Shown piece by piece: positions 57,464 through 64,000 of a stretch of 64,000 nt of DNA. The notes beneath the pieces were generated by a model. That model was not told where the DNA came from and did no database searches. It was given only the letters and a program-made list of their open reading frames with translations. Positions within the stretch are counted from its first letter, which is position 1; the number at the start of each line of letters is the position of its first letter. Where the stretch lies: positions 62,001-126,000 of the forward strand of contig CADCFN010000003.1 of assembly GCA_902800715.1 (NCBI GenBank), written 5' to 3'. The DNA is from an uncultured Bacteroidales bacterium (GTDB lineage: Bacteria > Bacteroidota > Bacteroidia > Bacteroidales > Muribaculaceae). The position numbers and the translations under genes are program-made.

Positions 57464-59107
57464 ATGGTAACAACTGATATTTACAAGAAAGAATATGACG
57501 TGATTATCGTTGGCGGCGGCGCAACAGGCGCCGGCACAGCGAGGGATTGCGCATTGCGTGGCTTGAGCGTATTGCTCGTGGAACGCAACGACTACAGCAC
57601 TGGAGCGACAGGACGCAACCACGGCCTGATGCATAGCGGTGCGCGCTATGCCGTGACCGACGGGGAGAGCGCTAGCGAATGTATTAGCGAGAACATGATA
57701 CTGAGGCGCATCGCCCGCCATTGCGTGGAGGAAACCGACGGCTTGTTCATCACGCTTCCCGAAGACGACCTGCAATACCAACAGACCTTTGTCGAAGCAT
57801 GCCAGCGCGCTGGAATTCGCGCTGATGTCATCGACCCCGACGAGGCCCGACGCATTGAACCCGCTGTAAACCCCGAGCTCATTGGTGCAGTACGCGTTCC
57901 CGACGCCGCCATTGACCCGTTCCGCCTTACGGTTGCCAACCTGCTTGACGCTCGTCTCCACGGCGCCGACACCCTAAACTACCACGAAGTGGAGGGGCTG
58001 GTCATCAGCCAAGGTCACGTCGAAGGCGTGAAATTGTTCAACAAACTCGAAGGCACCCATGTCGAGGTGCGCGGTCGCGTGGTAGTTAACGCCGCCGGCA
58101 TCTGGGGCCAACGCATCGCCCAACAGGCAGGAATAAACATTTCGATGTTTCCCGCCCGTGGGGCGCTTCTCATATTCGGGCACCGCGTGAACAACATGGT
58201 CATCAATCGTTGCCGTAAGCCCGCCAACGCTGATATTCTTGTACCTGACGACACCGTGTGCGTCATTGGCACCACCAGTGACCGCATTCCCATCGAGACC
58301 GTTGACGACATGCGCGTGACACGCGAAGAAGTGGACGTCCTTCTTAAGGAGGGCATAAAAATCGCTCCTTCGCTGGCAACGACACGCATCATCCGCGCAT
58401 ATGCCGGCGTTCGACCCCTCGTAGCCAGCGACAACGACCCCAGCGGCCGAAGCATCAGCCGCGGTATCGTCTGCCTAGACCACGCCAAGCGCGACGGCCT
58501 GGAGGGCTTCATCACCATCACGGGTGGCAAGATGATGACTTACCGCTTGATGGGCGAAATCGCCACCAATGCCGTATGCGCCAAGTTGGGCAACACTGCT
58601 CCTTGCGTTACCGCCAGTCAGCCACTGCCCGGCTCAGAGCCTGACGCACCCGACCAGAAAGATGCCACTAAGCGCTACAGTTTTGGCCAGCGTGCCGCCA
58701 TTGGCCGCCACGGCTCACTCGCCGCACGCATCGAGAAGGATAATGACATCGACAATGCCCTGGTATGTGAATGTGAAGGCGTCACCGTGGGCGAAATCAA
58801 ATATGCCGTACATCAGTTACACGTACACAACCTGGTGAATCTGCGCCGACGCACACGCGTTGGCATGGGAACCTGCCAAGGCAAGTTGTGTTCCTGTCGT
58901 GCCGCATCGCTGATGGGTGAATTCAACGGCAACGTGAAGGCCGCCCAAGAAGACCTTGCAGCATTCCTTGACGAGCGCTGGAAGGGTATGAGGCCCGTGG
59001 CTTGGGGCGACACGCTGCGCGAGGCGCAGTTGACCTCCATGATTTACGAGGGCCTATGCGGACTTGATATGGCAGTTAATATGGAAGGAAAGGAGGACGT
59101 GCAATGA
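57464..59107 (+). CDS. glpA: Anaerobic glycerol-3-phosphate dehydrogenase subunit A
   Basis: 547 aa from ATG 57464; upstream in-frame codons lie in the promoter. The FAD-binding GGGATGAG (residues 17-24) and LVERNDYSTGATGRNHGLMHSGARYAV fit the G3P dehydrogenase family. VGMGTCQGKLCSCRAA and VCECEGVTVGEI near 430-490 form the BFD-like [2Fe-2S] domain that marks GlpA. It oxidises glycerol-3-phosphate to dihydroxyacetone phosphate, passing electrons via GlpB and GlpC to menaquinone. Its stop overlaps glpB's start by 4 nt (ATGA). Confidence 0.95.
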   Translation: MVTTDIYKKEYDVIIVGGGATGAGTARDCALRGLSVLLVERNDYSTGATGRNHGLMHSGARYAVTDGESASECISENMILRRIARHCVEETDGLFITLPEDDLQYQQTFVEACQRAGIRADVIDPDEARRIEPAVNPELIGAVRVPDAAIDPFRLTVANLLDARLHGADTLNYHEVEGLVISQGHVEGVKLFNKLEGTHVEVRGRVVVNAAGIWGQRIAQQAGINISMFPARGALLIFGHRVNNMVINRCRKPANADILVPDDTVCVIGTTSDRIPIETVDDMRVTREEVDVLLKEGIKIAPSLATTRIIRAYAGVRPLVASDNDPSGRSISRGIVCLDHAKRDGLEGFITITGGKMMTYRLMGEIATNAVCAKLGNTAPCVTASQPLPGSEPDAPDQKDATKRYSFGQRAAIGRHGSLAARIEKDNDIDNALVCECEGVTVGEIKYAVHQLHVHNLVNLRRRTRVGMGTCQGKLCSCRAASLMGEFNGNVKAAQEDLAAFLDERWKGMRPVAWGDTLREAQLTSMIYEGLCGLDMAVNMEGKEDVQ

Positions 59108-60351
59108 GAATGGACACCGTCATCATGGGAGGCGGCCTGAGCGGCTTAGCCTGCGGCATTTCCCTTGCCAAGCGCGGCAAGCGCGTGACCATCGTAGCCA
59201 GTGGACAAAGTACCATGTTTTTTAACGGCGGCTCAATGGAACTGCTGGGATGCGTCAATGACAAGACCGTTGAGAATCCATTGGAGGCCATTGCTTCACT
59301 TCCCGAAAGCCATCCTTATCACAAAGTCGGCGTTGACCGCATCGCGTCAATAGCCGAACGCGTGAAACTGCTGTTTAGCGATTCGGGCATCGACATGACC
59401 GGTTCGGCCAATGCCAATCACTGGCGCATCACTCCGATGGGCATTGCAAAGCCCGCATGGCTTACCCTGAACGACCACCTACGCATCGACGATCTCAATC
59501 AGCTGCCCGCCAAGCGATTGGCACTGATGTGCATCCGCGGATACTTCGACCAACCCAACTCTATGTTGGCAGAGGGCCTGAGAAATCTGGGCTTTGAGGT
59601 GGACATGATTGAGTTCACGACCGACGACATTACCGCCCTGCGCCGCAGCCCCAGCGAAATGCGTGCCACCAGCCTCGCCAAGCATTTGGTAAGCAATAAT
59701 GCACTACAACGCATTGCCGACCAATTCAACAACTTAGCCGAGAATGCTGATATGGTGCTGATGCCCAGCGTATTTGGACAGAGTGACAGCAGCGACTTCC
59801 AGACATTGCAAGCAAGAACCAATAAGCCGCTTCGACTGGTTGCCACGTTGCCTCCTTCGGTGGCTGGCATGAGGATGATGAAGCAACTGCGCCACTACTT
59901 CAAGATGCTAGGCGGCACCTATCTGATGGGCGACACCGCCCTCAGCGGCACCTTTGATGGAGATCGCCTCACTAGTATCACCACCGCCAAACTTGCCGAC
60001 ATGCCCCTGAAGGCCGATAACTTTGTGCTCGCTACAGGCTCATTTATCAGTCGTGGACTGAAAGCTGACTTTGAGCGAGTGTATGAGCCTATACTGGGCG
60101 TTGACGTGGATGCCGATGCTGACCCTGAACAATGGACGCGTTTCGGCGTGTTACAGCCTCAGGCCTACTTCGGCTACGGCGTGGCCACCGACAACCAGTT
60201 GCGATGCCTCAAGCAGGGAAAACCCATTCAAAACCTGCGCGCCATCGGCTCTGTCCTGAGCGGGCATGATGCAGTGAAGATGGGTGATGGTACAGGTGTG
60301 TCGCTGTTAACAGCCATAGCTGCTGCCGACCAAATCAGGGAAAACAAATAA
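59104..60351 (+). CDS. glpB: Anaerobic glycerol-3-phosphate dehydrogenase subunit B
   Basis: 415 aa. It starts with a dinucleotide-binding motif (MDTVIMGGGLSGLACGISLAKRG), then TMFFNGGSMELLG, typical of GlpB. SVFGQSDSSDF and LPPSVAGMRM match internal landmarks, and ATGSFISRGL with a late GIDV-like region completes the FAD/FMN flavoprotein. GlpB links GlpA to the membrane-associated GlpC. It overlaps glpA and is followed by 101 nt with a palindrome before glpC. Confidence 0.93.
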   Translation: MRMDTVIMGGGLSGLACGISLAKRGKRVTIVASGQSTMFFNGGSMELLGCVNDKTVENPLEAIASLPESHPYHKVGVDRIASIAERVKLLFSDSGIDMTGSANANHWRITPMGIAKPAWLTLNDHLRIDDLNQLPAKRLALMCIRGYFDQPNSMLAEGLRNLGFEVDMIEFTTDDITALRRSPSEMRATSLAKHLVSNNALQRIADQFNNLAENADMVLMPSVFGQSDSSDFQTLQARTNKPLRLVATLPPSVAGMRMMKQLRHYFKMLGGTYLMGDTALSGTFDGDRLTSITTAKLADMPLKADNFVLATGSFISRGLKADFERVYEPILGVDVDADADPEQWTRFGVLQPQAYFGYGVATDNQLRCLKQGKPIQNLRAIGSVLSGHDAVKMGDGTGVSLLTAIAAADQIRENK

Positions 60352-60379
60352 CCGCATTCATAACCATGCGTTACCTCTA

Positions 60380-60395
60380 GTCGAAACATTTCGAC
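60380..60395 (+). promoter_or_regulatory. Perfect palindrome between glpB and glpC
   Basis: GTCGAAA-CA-TTTCGAC, a 7+2+7 perfect inverted repeat containing the CGAAA word found before glpA. Possible second GlpR site, or a small hairpin affecting mRNA. Confidence 0.4.
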
Positions 60396-60452
60396 AAAAG
60401 GTTTAAGAATAGATAGATAACGATTTGATTGATGATTTTTTAATTAGTTATT

Positions 60453-61715
60453 ATGGCTGAACGAATGCAAACATGCAACCTCAGCGAAAACAACTTTGAG
60501 CAGTGCACCAAGTGCAGCATTTGCACTACTGTCTGCCCTGTCGCTGCCGTAACGACCGACTATCCCGGTCCCAAGCAGGCTGGTCCAGACGGTGAGCGTT
60601 ATCGCTTGAAGGATCCAGCCTACTTTGACAAGGCGCTGAAACTCTGCCTCAACTGCAAACGCTGTGAGGTGGCATGTCCCAGTGGTGTTCACATTGCCGA
60701 TATCATCCAACAGGCGCGCATGCGTGCCTCCGAGGGAAAGCGTGCTAGCCTGCGCGATACAATGCTTGCCAACACCGACCTGTTGGGCACCGTTGCCAAC
60801 CTGGTAGCTCCTGTTGCCAACACGACGTTGGGACTCTTCCCCACTAAACTGGTGATGCACAGCGTAATGGCCATCGACAAGCACCGCACTTTCCCCGCCT
60901 ACAGCCGCCAGAAATTCACTACCTGGTTTAAGCGCCACGCCGCCAAGGAGCAGGACAGCTACAGCCAGCATGTGAGCTATTTCCACGGTTGCTACGTCAA
61001 CTACAATTTTCCCAAGTTGGGCCAAGACCTCGTGAAAATTCTGAATGCTATCGGTTACGGCGTTCACTTGCTCGACAAGGAGCAGTGCTGTGGCGTAGCA
61101 CTCATAGCCAACGGTCTTTACAAGCAAGCCAAGCGACAGGCCCGCACTAACATCGACAACATACGCACATCAATGAACCGCGACCATCGCGTGGTTCTCA
61201 CCACTAGCTCGAGCTGTACCTTTAACATGCGTGATGAATACCCCTCGATGCTTGGTATTGACAATGCCGATGTGCGCGACAATATCAACCTCGCAACACG
61301 ATTCATCTATAACCTTGTTGATGAGGAGAAAATAAAACTAATCTTCAAGCAAAACTATAAGCGTAGATTAGCCTATCATACTGCCTGTCACATGCAGCGC
61401 ATGGGTTGGCAGTTGTACAGCATCGAGCTGCTGCGCATGATTCCGGGTATGGACCTTGTGGAACTGGAACAAGAGTGCTGCGGCATCTCGGGCACCTATG
61501 GTTTTAAGAAGGAGAATTACGAGCGTTCTCAGGCCATCGGTTCGATTTTATTCAAGAGCATCGAGGAAGCACAGGTTGAAGCTGTCACCACCGACTGTGA
61601 GACATGTAAATGGCAGATTGAGATGTCCACCGGGCTACCCGTCGAAAATCCCATCAGCGTCCTAGCCGACGCCCTCGACGTCGAAGCCACCCGACGAGCC
61701 AACGGAATCAAATAA
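60453..61715 (+). CDS. glpC: Anaerobic glycerol-3-phosphate dehydrogenase subunit C
   Basis: 420 aa. Two [4Fe-4S] motifs, CTKCSICTTVCP (residues 18-29) and CLNCKRCEVACP (about 68-79), are followed by two CCG domains: HGCYVNY...KEQCCGVAL and HTACHMQRMG...EQECCGISGTYGF. These motifs are typical of GlpC/heterodisulfide-reductase-like subunits that pass electrons to quinone at the membrane. It lies in the glp operon after a 101-nt gap, which may hold an internal regulatory site. All cluster Cys residues are present. Confidence 0.94.
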   Translation: MAERMQTCNLSENNFEQCTKCSICTTVCPVAAVTTDYPGPKQAGPDGERYRLKDPAYFDKALKLCLNCKRCEVACPSGVHIADIIQQARMRASEGKRASLRDTMLANTDLLGTVANLVAPVANTTLGLFPTKLVMHSVMAIDKHRTFPAYSRQKFTTWFKRHAAKEQDSYSQHVSYFHGCYVNYNFPKLGQDLVKILNAIGYGVHLLDKEQCCGVALIANGLYKQAKRQARTNIDNIRTSMNRDHRVVLTTSSSCTFNMRDEYPSMLGIDNADVRDNINLATRFIYNLVDEEKIKLIFKQNYKRRLAYHTACHMQRMGWQLYSIELLRMIPGMDLVELEQECCGISGTYGFKKENYERSQAIGSILFKSIEEAQVEAVTTDCETCKWQIEMSTGLPVENPISVLADALDVEATRRANGIK

Positions 61716-61770
61716 ACAATACATATATAAATTAAAACCAACAATTTACAACTAAAAACCAAAAGAAATT

Positions 61771-63201
61771 ATGGCAAGTTTTTTAGCACCCCCGGCCTAT
61801 AAGCCGGAACAGACCGGCCCCGAGGCCGATGCCCGCTACAAGATACTGCGTTGGCAAGTCTTCATCGGCATCTTCATCGGCTATGCCGGCTTCTATCTGG
61901 TGAGAAAGAACCTCTCAATGGCAGTTGCGCCTCTGGGCAAACTCGGATTTAACGAAGCCGAACTCGGTGGTGCCATGGCAATGAATGCCCTGGCCTACGG
62001 TATCTCCAAGTTTGTCATGGCCAGCGTGAGCGACCGCAGCAATGCGCGCCGCTTCTTGCCTTTGGGCTTGATTCTGTCGTCCATCGCCATGTTATTCATG
62101 ATTGTGCCCGTTGTGGCTATCGGCCCCGAGAACAAGGGATTGGCCATCACCTTGATGGGTGTTTTCAACTTCCTCGTGGGTTGGTTCCAGGGTATGGGCT
62201 GGCCTCCGTGCGGTCGTGTGATGACCCGCTGGTTCTCCATCAAGGAGCGCGGCACGTGGATGAGTGTGTGGAACTGCGCCCACAACGTGGGTGGTGCCCT
62301 CGTAGGTCCCATGGCCGGTTATGGTGCACTGTGGTTCGGTCACTGGTTCTTCGGCAAGAACGAGAATCTCTACTTCCTGATCGGTACTTATGCCTTCCCC
62401 GCCGCTGTGGCCATCCTGATTGCCATCATCGCCTATGTGCTCATCCGTGACACCCCTCAGTCCTGCGGTCTTCCCTCGATTGAGAAGTGGAGCGGCAGTG
62501 CTTCCAAGAACTATGACGAGAAGAAGAGCGAGCAGTCGCTCAGCGTGAAGGAAATCTTCCGCACCGTGCTGTCCAACAAGTTCTTGTGGTACATCGCCTT
62601 GGCCAATTCCTTCATCTACATGGTGCGCTACGGCTGCCTTGACTGGGCTCCCAAAATTCTCGATACCCAGGGTGCCGACCTCAAGAGCGCCGGTTGGGCC
62701 TATTTCGCGTTTGAGTTCGCTGCCATCCCCGGTACCATCTTCTGCGGCTGGTTGAGCGACAAGGTCTTCAAAGGCCGTCGCGCGATGCCCACGATGCTGT
62801 TCATGGCCATCATCATCGCCGTGATTGTTGTCTATTGGCAGTTCATCAACAACTTCTGGGTTGTTGTCGGCTGTCTGATTGCCATCGGTTTCCTGATTTA
62901 CGGTCCCGTCATGCTCATCGGTGTGCAGGCCCTCGACCTGGCTCCGAAGAATGCAGCAGGCACCGCTGCCGGACTCACGGGCTTCATGGGCTATGTACTC
63001 GGCACCAGTATTCTTGCCAACACCGTTCTAGGCTATGTGCTCAAGATGGCCAAGAGTGCCGCCGGCTATAACTTCACCAATTATTTCCTCTTGCTCATCG
63101 GAGCCTGTGTGCTTGCCATCTTCTTCATGGCGCTGACATTCAAAGAAGAACAGTACCTCGTGGCCGACCGCAAGGGCGAACATGTTGAGGATAAGAAATA
63201 A
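61771..63201 (+). CDS. glpT: Glycerol-3-phosphate:phosphate antiporter (MFS)
   Basis: 476 aa with 12 predicted membrane spans. OPA-family markers: GYAGFYLVRKNLSMAVAPL (first span, with an Arg-Lys pair), SDRSNARRFLPLGLILSS, FQGMGWPPCGRVMTRWF (signature), WNCAHNVGGALVGP and DYAPKIL-like LDWAPKILD. The family exchanges G3P for inorganic phosphate. The position between glpC and glpQ agrees with a G3P transporter rather than hexose-phosphate UhpT. The gap to glpC is 55 nt. Confidence 0.93.
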   Translation: MASFLAPPAYKPEQTGPEADARYKILRWQVFIGIFIGYAGFYLVRKNLSMAVAPLGKLGFNEAELGGAMAMNALAYGISKFVMASVSDRSNARRFLPLGLILSSIAMLFMIVPVVAIGPENKGLAITLMGVFNFLVGWFQGMGWPPCGRVMTRWFSIKERGTWMSVWNCAHNVGGALVGPMAGYGALWFGHWFFGKNENLYFLIGTYAFPAAVAILIAIIAYVLIRDTPQSCGLPSIEKWSGSASKNYDEKKSEQSLSVKEIFRTVLSNKFLWYIALANSFIYMVRYGCLDWAPKILDTQGADLKSAGWAYFAFEFAAIPGTIFCGWLSDKVFKGRRAMPTMLFMAIIIAVIVVYWQFINNFWVVVGCLIAIGFLIYGPVMLIGVQALDLAPKNAAGTAAGLTGFMGYVLGTSILANTVLGYVLKMAKSAAGYNFTNYFLLLIGACVLAIFFMALTFKEEQYLVADRKGEHVEDKK

Positions 63202-63243
63202 ACATTTAACACAATAATTTATTCATTTAAAACCAATTAACTT

Positions 63244-64000
63244 ATGTTTAAGAATCTCGTTAGAGTAGGTTTGCTGAGCGCCGTTGTGCTTGCAACCTTT
63301 ACCTCATGTGAGGAAGAACAGCAGTTCACCAATGAGAAGCTTGACGCCAAGCGCGTGGAGGTTCAAGTGCTGAACTCAGAACTTGCCAAAGTTCGTGACT
63401 ATGTGCCCCTGTATGCAGTTATTGCACACCGCGGCTCCACCTTCTGGGCTCCCGAGGAGACCGAGGCATCGTGGCGTTGGGCCCGTGAGATGGGTGCCGA
63501 CTACCTCGAGAGTGACGTACAGTGCACCAAGGACGGTATCGTGCTCGCCAACCACGATGAGAACCTGAAGCGCACCACCAACATCGAGAACGTCTTCAGC
63601 GAGACCGTTCCCGCCAGCCGTGTTGACTTCTATATGAGCCTGGGCTTCTCGCGAGCTGACGCCGAAGCACAGTACGGCCGCGACATCGCTGCCTTCCGCC
63701 CGTTCTACACCTTGAGCTACTACTATGCCGAGCTGCTCATGCTCGACGCCGGTAGCTGGTTCAACGAGAGCTCGCTCGAGCAGGCTCGTCCCACCTTCAA
63801 GGCCACCGAGAATGGCCGCTTTGAGAATGGCAAGATTGTTTACAGCAACGGTCTCTACATCAGCGCCATCCAAGACCAGATTGCCTATGCACAGGGCAAG
63901 CGCTTGATTCGTGACGCCGAGGGTCGCCGCATTCTCACTTACAAGATTAAGGACGAATACAAGGGCATGACACTGGAGCAGATTTACAACAAAATCAAGG
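63244..64000 (+). CDS. glpQ: Glycerophosphodiester phosphodiesterase, lipoprotein, 3' end beyond window
   Basis: About 252 codons are visible from ATG 63244; the gene continues past the right edge. The lipobox TFTSC (Cys22) predicts periplasmic anchoring. The catalytic signature is present: IAHRGSTFWAPEETEAS (His and Arg), YLESDVQCTKDG (Glu-x-Asp) and LANHDENLKRTTN (general-acid His). It cleaves glycerophosphodiesters to G3P and an alcohol, supplying GlpT and GlpABC. It begins 42 nt after glpT in the same operon. Confidence 0.94.
   Translation, partial: MFKNLVRVGLLSAVVLATFTSCEEEQQFTNEKLDAKRVEVQVLNSELAKVRDYVPLYAVIAHRGSTFWAPEETEASWRWAREMGADYLESDVQCTKDGIVLANHDENLKRTTNIENVFSETVPASRVDFYMSLGFSRADAEAQYGRDIAAFRPFYTLSYYYAELLMLDAGSWFNESSLEQARPTFKATENGRFENGKIVYSNGLYISAIQDQIAYAQGKRLIRDAEGRRILTYKIKDEYKGMTLEQIYNKIK

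Overview
The window looks like a chromosomal segment of a gut or rumen Bacteroidales bacterium, most plausibly Muribaculaceae or a Prevotella-like lineage; the family call is inference. Pointers are promoters of the Bacteroidetes type (TTG/TTTG, about 19-21 nt, TAnnTTTG) before many genes, weak Shine-Dalgarno signals, a hybrid two-component regulator, secreted proteins with type IX (T9SS)-like C-terminal tails, choice-of-anchor J and dockerin-like modules, and a DUF4199-GT2-DUF6452-DUF6048 cluster. No ribosomal RNA, CRISPR array or insertion sequence was seen. One tRNA (Val, TAC) is present.

Layout. 0-7.4 kb: a truncated cupin with its HxlR regulator, a 1361-aa modular secreted protein, and a small operon (Imm32-like, lipoprotein, GNAT, Nim-like flavoprotein). 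7.9-13.5 kb: a secreted protein, an inhibitory-type serpin lipoprotein, and a TonB-dependent receptor beside a His/Cys-rich membrane protein. 14.1-15.6 kb: a stand-alone lipoprotein resembling one SprA domain of the T9SS translocon. 16-27.6 kb: a dense set of flavin, quinone and aromatic redox genes (exported flavin reductase, two FMN reductases, exported flavodoxin, two aldo-keto reductases, amidohydrolase-monooxygenase fusion, tannase, WbuC cupin, AraC regulator). 28.1-31.3 kb: a 1073-aa five-module iron-sulfur flavoprotein. 32.3-36.5 kb: a probably highly expressed secreted protein, then fRMsr-rarA-yraN. 36.6-39.5 kb: a TPR-type hybrid two-component regulator. 39.9-43.1 kb: the DUF4199/GT2 operon ending in a 47-aa basic ORF. 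43.7-52.5 kb: a secreted protein, two isolated phage-like genes (terminase large subunit and a probable tail or propeller protein), and two secreted proteins with dockerin-like ends. 52.9-56.3 kb: DJ-1 protein, tRNA, two small beta-barrels, ApbE. 56.3-64 kb: GlpR and the operon glpA-glpB-glpC-glpT-glpQ for uptake and anaerobic oxidation of glycerol-3-phosphate, with glpQ running off the right edge.

The most unusual material is intergenic. At least five dispersed repeat families built from short perfect hairpins fill nearly every gap. A GC-rich family occurs in seven blocks from 27.6 to 49.4 kb, all in the same orientation, and a family with telomere-like TCTAAAC heptads occurs in four blocks from 8.5 to 24.5 kb, also all one way. 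Several elements end exactly at, or supply, the stop codons of neighbouring minus-strand genes. The best candidates for undescribed biology are the solitary SprA-domain lipoprotein, the two-gene phage-derived unit, the five-module oxidoreductase and the oriented hairpin repeats.
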